Below are positions 5,835-14,439 of a stretch of DNA of 19,227 nucleotides, piece by piece; position 1 is the stretch's first letter, and each line of letters starts with the position of its first letter. The notes under the pieces are model-generated. The model saw only the letters and a list, made by a program, of their open reading frames with translations, ran no database searches and was not told the origin of the DNA. The DNA is from Phocoenobacter atlanticus. Lineage in GTDB: Bacteria > Pseudomonadota > Gammaproteobacteria > Enterobacterales > Pasteurellaceae. The stretch lies in the NCBI RefSeq assembly GCF_030764225.1, contig NZ_JASAXH010000028.1; one strand, written 5' to 3'. The translations under genes were made by a program, and so were the position numbers.

Positions 5835-7148
5835 ATGACAATTCTTGTTGTGGGTATCAATCATAAAACTGCCTCAGTAAAATTACGTGAGAAAATTGCT
5901 TTTGTGGATGAGCATCTTGCTGTTGCTTTAACACAAATTTCACAACAAAAATTAGCAGAAAGTGCTGTTATTTTATCCACTTGTAATCGTACAGAAATTT
6001 ATTTTCATCATTCACAAATTCCTCCTCAGTCTGATAATCCTGTAAATATTCAATGGTGTAATCACTGTGTCACTTGGTTATCTAAATTTCATCACTTTGA
6101 TCTAGTTGAATTACAGCAATCCATCTATTTTAAGCAAAACTTTGATGCTGCAGAACATTTAATGTCTGTTGCTTGTGGCTTAGACTCTCTGGTTTTAGGT
6201 GAACCTCAAATTTTAGGACAAGTGAAAAAAGCATATCAACAAAGTGAGCAATTTTATTTAACACAAAAAATGACTTTTTCAATTAAGTTATCTCGTTTAT
6301 TTCAGAAAACATTCAGTACCGCAAAACGAGTTCGTTCAGAAACGGATATTGGTGGTAGTGCTGTTTCTGTTGCCTACGCCGCCTGTGGGTTAGCTCGTCA
6401 AATTTTTGATGATTTTTCAAAAATTCATTTTTTAATGGTGGGCGCGGGGGAAACCATTGAGTTAGTCTGTCGTTATCTTGTACAACATAATGCGAAAAAT
6501 TTGATGGTTGCTAATCGTACAAAAGCACGAGCTGAACAGTTACAAGAAAAAATAGGTGAAATGGAAATTTTATCTTTAGATCAGTTACAAATAGGATTAA
6601 ATAAAGCCGATATTGTGATTAGCTCAACAGGAGCCAGTGAGCCTCTTATTTCTAAGGAGATGATTACGCAGGCTCAACAATCTCGCTATTTTGCTCCTTT
6701 ATTATTAATTGATATTGCCGTTCCTTGTGATATTGAAGAGGGCGTTGATAAGTTAGAGGGTGTGTATGCCTATAATGTGGATGATTTAGAGGCGATTATC
6801 AATCAAAATTTAGCCCAGCGTCAACTTGCAGCAGAGCAAGCTAAAAATATTGTTTACCAAGAGTGTCGAGCTTTCTTTGAATGGCTAAAGCAATTGCAAT
6901 CTAGGGATTTAATCAAATTTTATCGTCAAAGTGCAGAACACATACGTTTACAATTATTAGAAAAAGCACAATATTCCCTTTCCCAAGGGGAAGATCCTCA
7001 AAAAGTGTTGACTGAGCTAAGCTATAAATTAACTAATCAATTATTACATTGTCCAACCGCCACTTTGCAAGATATGGCAAAATCAGATAATGTGAAAGGG
7101 TTACAATGTTTTTCAAGGAATTTAAGGTTAGATAAACCTTGTAAATAA
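5835..7148 (+). CDS. hemA: glutamyl-tRNA reductase
   Basis: HemA reduces glutamyl-tRNA(Glu) with NADPH to glutamate-1-semialdehyde, the first committed step of C5-pathway tetrapyrrole synthesis. The catalytic cysteine is C50 in STCNRTEIY (48-56). LGEPQILGQVK at 121-131 and SETDIGGSAVSVAY at 168-181 are family signatures. The NADPH-binding site is GAGETIEL at 203-210, and the C-terminal dimerisation helices follow from about residue 325. At 437 residues it is slightly longer than the roughly 420 usual for the family. ATG at 5835 has a weak site (TAGTGGG) but the N terminus MTILVVGINHKTA fits the family exactly. The gene converges on the transporter gene, with a shared terminator between. Confidence 0.97.
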   Translation: MTILVVGINHKTASVKLREKIAFVDEHLAVALTQISQQKLAESAVILSTCNRTEIYFHHSQIPPQSDNPVNIQWCNHCVTWLSKFHHFDLVELQQSIYFKQNFDAAEHLMSVACGLDSLVLGEPQILGQVKKAYQQSEQFYLTQKMTFSIKLSRLFQKTFSTAKRVRSETDIGGSAVSVAYAACGLARQIFDDFSKIHFLMVGAGETIELVCRYLVQHNAKNLMVANRTKARAEQLQEKIGEMEILSLDQLQIGLNKADIVISSTGASEPLISKEMITQAQQSRYFAPLLLIDIAVPCDIEEGVDKLEGVYAYNVDDLEAIINQNLAQRQLAAEQAKNIVYQECRAFFEWLKQLQSRDLIKFYRQSAEHIRLQLLEKAQYSLSQGEDPQKVLTELSYKLTNQLLHCPTATLQDMAKSDNVKGLQCFSRNLRLDKPCK

Positions 7149-7170
7149 ATGACAGATAATATAGAAATAA

Positions 7171-7194
7171 AAAAGCACCTATTTTGGTGCTTTT
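7171..7194. terminator. bidirectional terminator between hemA and the transporter gene
   Basis: AAAAGCACC (7171-7179) pairs perfectly with GGTGCTTTT (7186-7194) around a 6-nt TATTTT loop. The A run on one side and T run on the other let it terminate both hemA (plus) and the converging transporter gene (minus). Confidence 0.85.
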
Positions 7195-7244
7195 AATGTA
7201 CTGAAAATTGGGATAAACCCACTTTCTAGGTGTCATATTTTTAC

Positions 7245-8627
7245 TTACAAAATCATCGCAGCAATCCAGCCAAATGCTAACAATGGAATATTAAAGTGTA
7301 AAAAGGTAGGAACCACAGAATCCCAGATATGGTCGTGTTTACCATCCGCATTTAGACCTGATGTTGGACCTAAGGTTGAATCTGATGCTGGAGAACCCGC
7401 ATCACCAAGTGCCGCAGCAACGCCTACAATAGAAACAGTTGCGAGTGGAGAAAATCCAAAGGATAAACAAAGTGGCACATAAATGGACGCAATAATAGGT
7501 ACTGTTGAGAAAGATGAACCAATCCCCATTGTAATGAAGAGACCCACTAACAACATCAAAAATGCGGCTAAGCCTTTGTTATCTGCTCCAATAGTATTAC
7601 TTAATACCGTCACTAACTCAGGAACACCACCAGTTGAATTTACAACATTGGCAAAGCCTGAGGCAGCAATCATCACAAATCCGATCATCGCCATTAAACG
7701 TAAGCCTTGCTGAAATATATCATTACTCTCTTTTAGTTTAAAGATACCGCCAAGTGCAAAAATAATTAAACCTGCAAGCCCGCCCATAATTGTTGAGCCA
7801 GTTATAAGTTGTACCATACAAGTAATAACAATAGCTGCAATGCTTACGCCAATATGGAAAGGTCGCACTCTTGCTACTCGCTCTTCAATACTTTCAGCGG
7901 TTGGTTCAGGAGCATCTTCTATATAAGTACGTGGTTTACGATAGCTTACAAAAAAGGCAAATAACAAACCTAAAATCATACCTAGAACAGGAATTAACAT
8001 TGCTTTTGATACTTCTATTACAGAAGTGGTTATTCCCAAATCTGCTCCTGCCATATTAATATTCTTAACCAATACGCTTTGAATAAAGATTTGACCAAAT
8101 CCAGCAGGAATTAACATATAAGTTGCAGTTAGACCAAAAGTTAATGCACAAGCCACTGCTCGACGATCCATTTTCAGTTGATTCATCACACTAAGTAATG
8201 GAGGCACAACAATTGGAATAAAGGCGATATGGATTGGGATAATATTTTGTGATGACATAGAAAATGCTACTAACACAAATAGTAGAATATATTTAAACCA
8301 AAATACTGAACGACCAGAAGGTTGCTTTCCAAAATGTTGAATGATTTTATAAGAAAGTAAATCTGTGACACCAGATTTAGAAAGTGCAACGGCAAAAGCA
8401 CCTAAGACGGCATAATTCATTGCAGTTTCAGCACCTCCACCTAGACCACTAGAGAAACTACTGATAGTTTTAGATACGGCATCTGAAAACGCGATACCAT
8501 CAACACCATAATTTCCGATAATACCGCAAATTAAGGCTGAAATAATAAGTGCAATTATTACATTTATTCGCAACAAACTTAAAACAAGCAATGCAATAAT
8601 TGAGATAACAACTTCATTTGATAACAT
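7245..8627 (-). CDS. NhaC/YuiF-type inner-membrane transporter (Na+/H+ antiporter superfamily)
   Basis: A 460-residue polytopic membrane protein with about 11 hydrophobic segments, beginning immediately at the N terminus. GDAGSPAS at 408-415, followed by STLGPTSGLNADGKHDHIWD, is a strong signature of the YuiF-like branch of the ion transporter superfamily. Other conserved stretches are the helix around SSQNIIPIHIAFIPIVVPPL and MGIGSSFSTVPIIASIYVPL. In Bacillus subtilis a YuiF relative imports histidine, so an amino acid permease is as likely as Na+/H+ exchange; the substrate cannot be read from the sequence. A homologous gene lies next to rnt in H. influenzae as I recall; here it is about 4 kb away. 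AGAGGT lies about 9 nt before ATG 8627. It is a single-gene transcript closed by the shared terminator. Confidence 0.82.
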   Translation of the reverse strand: MLSNEVVISIIALLVLSLLRINVIIALIISALICGIIGNYGVDGIAFSDAVSKTISSFSSGLGGGAETAMNYAVLGAFAVALSKSGVTDLLSYKIIQHFGKQPSGRSVFWFKYILLFVLVAFSMSSQNIIPIHIAFIPIVVPPLLSVMNQLKMDRRAVACALTFGLTATYMLIPAGFGQIFIQSVLVKNINMAGADLGITTSVIEVSKAMLIPVLGMILGLLFAFFVSYRKPRTYIEDAPEPTAESIEERVARVRPFHIGVSIAAIVITCMVQLITGSTIMGGLAGLIIFALGGIFKLKESNDIFQQGLRLMAMIGFVMIAASGFANVVNSTGGVPELVTVLSNTIGADNKGLAAFLMLLVGLFITMGIGSSFSTVPIIASIYVPLCLSFGFSPLATVSIVGVAAALGDAGSPASDSTLGPTSGLNADGKHDHIWDSVVPTFLHFNIPLLAFGWIAAMIL

Positions 8628-8840
8628 TGTGTTTGACCTCTTTTTTATTAGAATTAAATTAATACTGTAATGAAAAAATTACAATTGTCTAGTATTTTTT
8701 AAGCAACATTAAAAATAAGAAGTATTTAATTCTTAATTTTTTATTCTGCGAGTAATACCCGTGCTTTAGAAAGAGGAGTTTATATTAGTGAGCATCAAGA
8801 AACTGTACTTTTTTAATACTTGAATTTAATATTGGAGTAA

Positions 8841-8877
8841 AAAAAGAGCAAATTTAAAAACTAACTTTGCTCTTTTT
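8841..8877 (-). terminator. terminator after the lipoprotein gene
   Basis: AAAAAGAGCAAA (8841-8852) and TTTGCTCTTTTT (8866-8877) are perfect inverse complements around a 13-nt loop. It lies 16 bp past the stop of the minus-strand lipoprotein gene. The symmetric A and T runs would permit termination in both directions. The remaining bases up to 8627 hold no gene I can support. Confidence 0.8.
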
Positions 8878-8892
8878 ATCTAAACGGTTCTT

Positions 8893-9429
8893 TTACTTTT
8901 TATCATCTATTGATGTATCTTGAAGAAAACCAAATTTTACTGCTAATTTGGTTTGGATTGTTTGAAGAGCTTGAGCATTGGTAATTAATGAATTTTTTTC
9001 CATAATTAATGCGTTTTTCTCTTCCTCACTTTTAATCTGTTGTGCTTTTTTAGTAAAATCAATGGTTTGCTGTAATACAGATACCATCTTATCACGTAAG
9101 CCTTTTACTTCTGTATCTTGAAGATTAAGATTACTATATTTTTTTATTGTATCTTCAATTAAAACAAAGAACTTTCCAGAAGCTACATTAAGGGCTGCCT
9201 TATCTTTGTTTGCTGCCGCTTGCATAACTTCCTTCTGAACGGTCTCTAATGCAGGATTAAATGCTTGATCTAACTCCATCAGTTGTTTAAATTCTTCCTT
9301 TGGTTCAACAACAGAAACCTCTATATTTTGTTTGTTATCACTTGATGTTTCTGTATTATTTGTTTTGTCACACCCTATCAAAAAAATAGACAACAAAGCA
9401 ACGATACTAATTTTCTTAACATTATTCAT
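8893..9429 (-). CDS. putative lipoprotein
   Basis: The 178-residue product begins with a lipoprotein signal: MNNVKKISIVALLSIFLIGC has a charged N terminus, a hydrophobic core and the lipobox LIGC with the lipidated cysteine at residue 20. Aspartate at the next position (D21) would favour inner-membrane retention by the +2 rule known from E. coli. A disordered Asn/Thr/Ser-rich linker (22-40) is followed by an all-helical, Lys/Glu/Gln-rich domain with coiled-coil character. It resembles small Pasteurellaceae lipoproteins annotated HlpB, but I am not sure enough to give the symbol. AAGGAA precedes the ATG by 8 nt. The gene follows ubiI by 54 bp on the same strand and may be partly cotranscribed. 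Confidence 0.8.
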   Translation of the reverse strand: MNNVKKISIVALLSIFLIGCDKTNNTETSSDNKQNIEVSVVEPKEEFKQLMELDQAFNPALETVQKEVMQAAANKDKAALNVASGKFFVLIEDTIKKYSNLNLQDTEVKGLRDKMVSVLQQTIDFTKKAQQIKSEEEKNALIMEKNSLITNAQALQTIQTKLAVKFGFLQDTSIDDKK

Positions 9430-9457
9430 TTAACATTCCTTAATTAAAAATCAAATT

Positions 9458-9477
9458 AATCAATACGTAGATTGATT
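9458..9477. repeat. inverted repeat AATCAAT-N6-ATTGATT between ubiI and the lipoprotein gene
   Basis: A perfect 7-bp inverted repeat around ACGTAG lies just after the ubiI stop and about 30 bp upstream of the lipoprotein start. It has no GC-rich stem, so it is a poor terminator; an operator is possible. Its half-sites point the opposite way to an FNR site (TTGAT-N4-ATCAA), so I do not call it one. Confidence 0.35.
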
Positions 9478-9483
9478 ATCACA

Positions 9484-10698
9484 TTATATCTTAGAGATAG
9501 ATGGTAGTCCAACCGCTTGTTTTATCAATGTGCTTTTCACTAAAGGTAATTGATTGGTTAAATTGAGTCCAACTCCTCGTATCAATTTTTTAACGGGGTT
9601 ATTCCCTGAAAAAGTCTCTTTTAAGACGCCCATTGCACCTAAAAGTTTCACAGCTTCTACCTTTCTTTTTCTTTCATACTCTCGCAAATGACGATATTCA
9701 CCAATATCTACACTTGTTTCTAAATTAGTTTTAATCTGGGTTGCCATTTCCATTGCATCAGCAAAACCTAAATTAACGCCAAGACCTGCCAGAGGATGAA
9801 TGGTATGTGCAGCATCGCCCACTAAAGCAATTCTATTTTGTGCAAAATCACGGCAATAACGAGCGGTAAGCGGGTAGATCCCTCGAGGATTTTGCAAATC
9901 TGTCACTAGTTCACACAAACCCAACTTATTATCAAATGCAATTGTTAAGGCTTTATTAAACGCTATAACATCACAGTTTAATAAGGTTTTGGCTTTTTCT
10001 GGAGGAAGTGACCATACAATAGAACAATGATATTCATCATTCAAAGGCAGAAAAGCCAGAATGCTATCAGGTGAGAAAATTTGCCACGCTGTTTGTTGGT
10101 GGGCTTCTTGTGTTTTTACATTACAAACTAAAGCAGTATGTTGATAATCCTTTGAAATTAAAGGCATATTCATTTGTGAACGAACCCAAGAATTTGCACC
10201 ATCCGCACCAATCACCAATTTAGACGTCAACATTTCATTATTATCTAAAGTTAAAAATGCACCAGTTTCATTAATGGAGAGAGTTTGTGGTTGAGCTAAG
10301 ATAATTTCTACATTTGGCTGCTTGCTCACTTGTTGCCACAATGCATTTTGAATATGCTGATTTTCAATAATAAAGCCGAGCTGCTCTAAACCCAAAGATT
10401 TAATTTCATTTGCGGTATTATCAAATTCAATTTTAGCAAAGCTGTCTTTTTCCCAAACGTGCATTTTAGAATAAGGGGATTTTTTATTCTCTGGAATAAA
10501 CTGCCATATCCCTAATTTTTCTAGCATTGTCTGGCTTGCAAAATTAATGGCACTGACTCGATGAGTCAATAAATTAGGATCAAAAAAAGGTGTGGAACGT
10601 TCAATAATAGTAATTTGACAATTCGCATTTTCTAACAGTGCAGCTACTGCCAACCCCACCATTCCACCGCCAATAATGGTAATATCGGTACTTTTCAT
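9484..10698 (-). CDS. ubiI: FAD-dependent ubiquinone biosynthesis hydroxylase (UbiI/VisC)
   Basis: A class A flavoprotein monooxygenase that hydroxylates the ring of a ubiquinone precursor (C5 for UbiI) in the membrane-associated Ubi complex. The FAD-binding GGGMVG is at residues 10-15, the NADPH/FAD motif GADGANSWVR lies mid-protein, and GDAAHTIHPLAG follows toward the C terminus. UbiI rather than UbiF or UbiH is chosen because of segments such as VWEKDSFAKIEFD, ALTIAFDNKLGLCELV and FSGNNPVKKLIRGVGLNL. The usual LAGQGVNLG reads LAGLGVNLG here. The start is set at 10698 (MKSTDITIIGGG), giving 404 residues, because AGGA lies about 9 nt upstream and homology begins there; an ATG at 10743 would add 15 unrelated residues. 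In E. coli it sits with ubiH; here it lies between a MOSC pseudogene and a lipoprotein gene. Confidence 0.9.
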   Translation of the reverse strand: MKSTDITIIGGGMVGLAVAALLENANCQITIIERSTPFFDPNLLTHRVSAINFASQTMLEKLGIWQFIPENKKSPYSKMHVWEKDSFAKIEFDNTANEIKSLGLEQLGFIIENQHIQNALWQQVSKQPNVEIILAQPQTLSINETGAFLTLDNNEMLTSKLVIGADGANSWVRSQMNMPLISKDYQHTALVCNVKTQEAHQQTAWQIFSPDSILAFLPLNDEYHCSIVWSLPPEKAKTLLNCDVIAFNKALTIAFDNKLGLCELVTDLQNPRGIYPLTARYCRDFAQNRIALVGDAAHTIHPLAGLGVNLGFADAMEMATQIKTNLETSVDIGEYRHLREYERKRKVEAVKLLGAMGVLKETFSGNNPVKKLIRGVGLNLTNQLPLVKSTLIKQAVGLPSISKI

Positions 10699-10784
10699 TA
10701 CTTTATTCCTATCTAAATAAATTGGATGTAGTTTAACAAGCAATAGCTTAAAGCGGAATAAATTTAGATCAATTATTTGCTATT

Positions 10785-11567
10785 TTATTCATATTGTATG
10801 CTGTCACCAACTTTTAGTATGCCTAATTTAGAACCATAACCACAAACGCCAAACATCGGCTTTTTATCAATAATCCGATATTGTTTAAGATAATGATCTA
10901 CTGCCCTCTCTTTCTCTAGTGTTTGAGGATTAATACTTGGAATAGCACAGCGTTCACAAAGCTTTGTAATGGTTAATTCAATTTATTTTGTATGTATTTT
11001 CTGCCAACTATCTTCTATAAAAGCAGTTAATTGTTCATCAGGTGTACTTTTGCCAATCACAATATTAGGACGAAAACGTTGTACATCAATGTGAAAATCA
11101 GCGAGTGACTGTTGAGCGTGTTCTAATGAAGATTCTGTTAATAAATGCACTGCTTGACCATCTTGAAAAAGAATATTCTTCCGTGTATTAAAAGTATCCT
11201 CTGGACGAGTGGCAAATAAACGAACAGGACGTCCAATAATCTCACTTAGGAAAATGGCAACATCATCGCCTTGATCAAATGCAGGCACGTCTCGTCGCCA
11301 CACTGTTGTATTCACTTTGTTAATATATTGTTTTTCAAATATCACTGAACGATGGTTAAAATAAAGTTTAACTTTTGTTTGATCAACTAACTCCACGTCA
11401 ATATGAGCCAAGATTTTATCACTTCGTTGGGTAACAAATTTACCTGTTTCATCAACAATCATCATTTCACGATCATAACGCAAACCACTTTTTAACAAAT
11501 CAATGGAAGAGACTGAAATACCTTTACAAGATTTTATGGGATAAATCCATAATTGAGTAATAACCAT
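10785..11567 (-). pseudogene. MOSC-domain protein (YcbX-like) interrupted by an in-frame TAA
   Basis: The open part (194 codons, 11567 to 10986) has the MOSC beta-barrel N terminus: IYPIKSCKGISV (8-19), GLRYDREMMIVDE (29-41) and RFRPNIVI (164-171). It then stops at TAA (10985-10983). The same frame continues without shift as IELTITKLCERCAIPSINP and ends KVGDSIQYE with TAA at 10787-10785, the expected C terminus of this family. One base change (for example CAA or GAA to TAA) explains the break; the restored protein would be 260 residues, normal for the group. The conserved CxxC-type segment (C204, C207; family KPCxRC) lies after the stop, so the truncated product lacks the conserved cysteine. 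Family members act in molybdenum-cofactor-dependent reduction of N-hydroxylated compounds or sulfur transfer. GAGGAAA precedes ATG 11567. Confidence 0.85.
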
Positions 11568-11599
11568 ATTTTCCTCATTTAATAAAAATTATTTTAGTG

Positions 11600-11609
11600 A
11601 GCGGTCACA
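11600..11609 (+). repeat. DNA uptake-type sequence between proA and the MOSC gene
   Basis: AGCGGTCACATTTTTTTAAA followed by AATTTGTG matches the uptake core (lacking the first A) with its A/T tail. Similar sequences lie within proA, for example AAGCGGTCAA at 12710-12719 and AAGCGGTAGG with a following TTTTGCAAATTTTTG near 12032-12074. Confidence 0.5.
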
Positions 11610-11652
11610 TTTTTTTAAAAATTTGTGAATAACAAAAACTATTTACTCACAT

Positions 11653-12915
11653 TTAAGATCTGCTCGCATAATCACTCGAACAGACCCATTTGTAAGTTGT
11701 CAAAGCATCTAACCCCATTGGTCCTCTCGCGTGCAGTTTTTGAGTGCTTACGGCGACTTCTGCCCCTAATCCAAATTGAGCACCATCAGTAAAACGTGTA
11801 CTGGTATTCACATAAACACAAGCAGAGTCTACTTGACGAATAAATAAATCTGCTAGTTGAGGGTTTTGAGTTAAAATTCCATCTGAGTGTTGGCTCCCAT
11901 ATTCACGAATATGAGTAATCGCTTGTTCAAAATTTTCCACCACAACAATATTTAAATCAGTAGAAAGCCATTCTTGACGTAGTTTTTCATCATTGGTTGC
12001 TTGAATTTCAATCCCCGCTTTTTCTAATATTTTATAAGCGGTAGGATCGCAATGAAATTTTGCAAATTTTTGTTGTAATCGTACCGCTAGTTTTGGTAAA
12101 AATTGTTCTGCAATAGAATGTTGTACTAATAATGTTTCTAAGGTATTACAAGTACTTGGACGTTGTGTTTTTGCATTTTCAATAACAGGAATGGATTTTT
12201 CCAAATTTGCCGTTTCTTCTACAAATAAATGACAAACCCCGATACCTCCGATAATCACAGGGATGGTTGAATGCTGTTTACATAGTTCTTGTAATTTTGC
12301 CCCACCACGAGGGATTATCATATCCACATATTGATCAAGTTTGAGTAAATCTAGTACTAATTGGCGATCGGTATCAGTAATAAGTTGCACGGAGTTTTCA
12401 GGCAATTCTGCCTTTTTTAATGCCTTTTGAATAACCTCAACTAATACAATATTAGAATGTTGCGTTTCACTGCCACCACGTAAAATAACTGCATTTCCTG
12501 TTTTTAAACACAGTGTTGCAATATCAATTGTTACATTAGGTCGTGCTTCATAAATAGCACCCACTACGCCAAGTGGTACACAAACACGTTTGATTTCTAA
12601 ACCACTGTCTAAGCGACCACCATCTAAAATTTGACCAACAGGATCAGCTAATGAAATTATATTGCGTACGTCATTAGCAATAGCAATTAAACGTTCTTCT
12701 GTCAGAAGCAAGCGGTCAATTAAAGCATCACTTAACCCATTTTGTTTGGCTTTTTGTATATCAAGCGTATTAGCTTTTAATATAGAAGCGGTATGATCTT
12801 CTAAACTTTTTGCAATAATCTCAAGAGCATTATTTTTTTGTTGCTGTGAGAATTGAGCAAGTTCAAAAGAAGCGTGTTTAGCTCGCTTTCCTATTTCAAT
12901 CAGTTTTGTTGTCAT
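11653..12915 (-). CDS. proA: glutamate-5-semialdehyde dehydrogenase (gamma-glutamyl phosphate reductase)
   Basis: ProA reduces gamma-glutamyl phosphate with NADPH to glutamate-5-semialdehyde, the second step of proline synthesis. It is an aldehyde-dehydrogenase-fold enzyme; the catalytic cysteine is C256 in QRPSTCNTLE (251-260). Other family stretches are YEARPNVTIDIATLCLKTGN (122-141), AVILRGGSE (142-150), IPRGGAKLQ (201-209) and the C-terminal FGLGAEVAVSTQKLHARGPM. Length is normal at 420 residues. ATG 12915 has GAGGAT at good distance, overlapping the region of the proB stop; the proB-proA gap is 13 nt, so this is a translationally close operon with proB first. The coding sequence contains several uptake-type sequences, showing that they are tolerated in core genes. 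Confidence 0.96.
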   Translation of the reverse strand: MTTKLIEIGKRAKHASFELAQFSQQQKNNALEIIAKSLEDHTASILKANTLDIQKAKQNGLSDALIDRLLLTEERLIAIANDVRNIISLADPVGQILDGGRLDSGLEIKRVCVPLGVVGAIYEARPNVTIDIATLCLKTGNAVILRGGSETQHSNIVLVEVIQKALKKAELPENSVQLITDTDRQLVLDLLKLDQYVDMIIPRGGAKLQELCKQHSTIPVIIGGIGVCHLFVEETANLEKSIPVIENAKTQRPSTCNTLETLLVQHSIAEQFLPKLAVRLQQKFAKFHCDPTAYKILEKAGIEIQATNDEKLRQEWLSTDLNIVVVENFEQAITHIREYGSQHSDGILTQNPQLADLFIRQVDSACVYVNTSTRFTDGAQFGLGAEVAVSTQKLHARGPMGLDALTTYKWVCSSDYASRS

Positions 12916-12928
12916 TTTATATCCTCAT

Positions 12929-14041
12929 TTATAGAAGTACCATATCGTTGCTATGAATAGCCACTGCACCATATTGATAACCTAAAATACTTTCAATATA
13001 TTGTGATTTTTTACCTTTAATTAAATCCAGCGCTTCACTGTTATAACGCACCATACCTCTTGCAACAGGTTGGTCTTGTGTATTTTTTATTAAAACAACT
13101 TCACCTCGTGAAAATCGTCCATTAACAGAAATAAGACCCGCGGGAAGCATAGATTTATGTTGTTTTAAGGCATTCTCTGCGCCATCATCAACTTGTAATG
13201 CCCCCATAATGGGTGCTGCAAATAACCACTGTTTACGGCTTTCAAGTAAATCATTTGCAACTGTAAATTTTGTCCCAATATCCATACCATTAGCCAAGTT
13301 AATAATCACATTTTTATCACTACCAGATGCAATAATGGTTTCAATCCCTGAACGAGTGGCAATATCCGCAGCCGTAATTTTAGTACTCATTCCTCCTGTC
13401 CCCAATCCTGATACACTTCCCCCCGCAATTGCTTTAATTTCATCCGTAATCTGATTTACCACAGATAATAATTTTGCATTTGGATTTGTTCGAGGATCAC
13501 TATCAAATAACCCTTGTTGATCAGTTAAAAGATAAAGTTGTTCAGATTGTGCAAGAATAGCAGTCAGCGCAGATAAATTATCATTATCTCCAATTTTAAT
13601 TTCTGCCGTTGCAACTGCATCATTTTCATTAATAATTGGAATAATGTGGTTATCCAGCATTGCATTTAGAGTATCTCTTGCATTTAAAAAGCGTTCACGA
13701 TCTTCTATATCTGCACGACTTAATAAAACTTGTCCAATTTTTATATTATAAATATCAAATAATTTTTCCCAAGTTTGAATAAGTTGGCTCTGTCCAACTG
13801 CAGCAAGTAATTGCTTTGACGCAATAGTGGATGGGAGTTCAGGATTTCCTAAATAATGTCGCCCTGCTGCTATTGCTCCTGATGTAACAATGACTATTCT
13901 CACACCCTGTTTATGCAGTTCTGTACATTGACGAACAATCTCCAACATTTGAGGACGATTTAAGTTTAATGATCCTTGAGTTAAAACACTCGTACCAAAT
14001 TTTATAACAATAGTTTTTGAAGAAATTTTTTTATATACCAT
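12929..14041 (-). CDS. proB: glutamate 5-kinase with C-terminal PUA domain
   Basis: ProB phosphorylates glutamate with ATP to gamma-glutamyl phosphate, the first step of proline synthesis and the usual point of proline feedback inhibition. The amino-acid-kinase domain (about 1-260) shows KFGTS (14-18), VTSGAIAAG (52-60), NENDAV (138-143), GDNDNLSA (151-158) and SGLGTGGMSTKI (211-222). A PUA domain (about 278-365) follows, with the typical SVNGRFSRGEVVLI. Length (370) is normal. GAGGA lies 5-6 nt before ATG 14041. Upstream on the minus strand is TACAAT (about 53 nt before the start) as a candidate -10, without a convincing -35. It forms an operon with proA, and the lipoprotein gene diverges upstream. 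Confidence 0.96.
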   Translation of the reverse strand: MVYKKISSKTIVIKFGTSVLTQGSLNLNRPQMLEIVRQCTELHKQGVRIVIVTSGAIAAGRHYLGNPELPSTIASKQLLAAVGQSQLIQTWEKLFDIYNIKIGQVLLSRADIEDRERFLNARDTLNAMLDNHIIPIINENDAVATAEIKIGDNDNLSALTAILAQSEQLYLLTDQQGLFDSDPRTNPNAKLLSVVNQITDEIKAIAGGSVSGLGTGGMSTKITAADIATRSGIETIIASGSDKNVIINLANGMDIGTKFTVANDLLESRKQWLFAAPIMGALQVDDGAENALKQHKSMLPAGLISVNGRFSRGEVVLIKNTQDQPVARGMVRYNSEALDLIKGKKSQYIESILGYQYGAVAIHSNDMVLL

Positions 14042-14184
14042 CTAGTCCTCATTCAATAAAGTTAAAACTACTCTTTTCTCTTGGCTCATATTGTACACTA
14101 TTACTGATATTTAGTGTGTCTAACTTAATACTATAACGTCAAACCTAAACAATAATTTTAAAAAATATTCATTGATTCTATTTT

Positions 14185-14220
14185 TTAACTATTTAAAATA
14201 TAGATAGTATTTAATACTAT
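14185..14220 (+). promoter_or_regulatory. candidate promoter and palindrome before the small lipoprotein gene
   Basis: TTAACT (14185-14190) and TATTTA (14208-14213) are 17 nt apart and form a weak promoter. The -10 overlaps a perfect odd-centred palindrome, ATAGTATT-T-AATACTAT (14204-14220), 50 bp upstream of the start codon. A palindrome over the -10 would suit an operator, but AT-rich DNA gives such repeats by chance fairly often. Confidence 0.3.
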
Positions 14221-14269
14221 ATTGATCTTCTAATCTAATAAAAAAATAACCTAATTAGGGAGTAACCAA

Positions 14270-14395
14270 GTGAAAAAATTAATGTTTTTATTAATAGTAA
14301 TCGGCGGATTTATGCTTACAGCTTGTGATAAAAAAGATGACTGTTTAGACGCTGGCAATAGCTATAACGAAACGACACAACAATGTGAGAAATAA
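14270..14395 (+). CDS. 41-residue lipoprotein
   Basis: This short gene starts with GTG at 14270, preceded at 7 nt by a strong AGGGAG. The product begins MKKLMFLLIVIGGFMLTAC: a lipoprotein signal with lipobox LTAC and lipidated C19. The mature part is only 23 residues: DKKDDCLDAGNSYNETTQQC then EK, with two further cysteines (C25, C39) that could form a disulfide. D20 after the cysteine suggests inner-membrane retention. Such tiny Asp/Lys-Cys lipoproteins recall plasmid TrbK-type entry-exclusion lipoproteins and small Pasteurellaceae hypotheticals, but I do not assign a function. A 9-bp hairpin follows the stop. The ribosome binding site, signal peptide and hairpin together make it a real gene. 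Confidence 0.75.
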   Translation: MKKLMFLLIVIGGFMLTACDKKDDCLDAGNSYNETTQQCEK

Positions 14396-14400
14396 TTAAG

Positions 14401-14439
14401 TGACATCATCTTTATTCTAAATGAATGAAAATGATGTCA
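14401..14439 (+). terminator. hairpin after the small lipoprotein gene
   Basis: TGACATCAT (14401-14409) pairs with ATGATGTCA (14431-14439), and the inner arms TTTATTC / GAATGAA extend the stem with G-U pairs. The T run comes late and is broken (TATTTTTG at 14449), so it may be an mRNA-stabilising hairpin rather than a strong terminator. An inverse uptake-type core (GTCACCGCT) follows at 14463-14471. Confidence 0.5.

Noticed and set aside
8777..8823. A tiny plus-strand frame, GTG-started with AGAGGAG upstream (VSIKKLYFFNT then stop).
   Set aside because: Only 11 codons, no downstream gene on that strand and no sign of attenuation structure; too little to call a gene.
9458..9477. AATCAAT-N6-ATTGATT as an FNR site.
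   Set aside because: The half-sites are in the opposite orientation to TTGAT-N4-ATCAA and the spacing differs.
10699..10743. An upstream ATG that would lengthen UbiI by 15 residues.
   Set aside because: No ribosome binding site there, the added residues do not look like the family, and the ATG at 10698 has AGGA at proper spacing.
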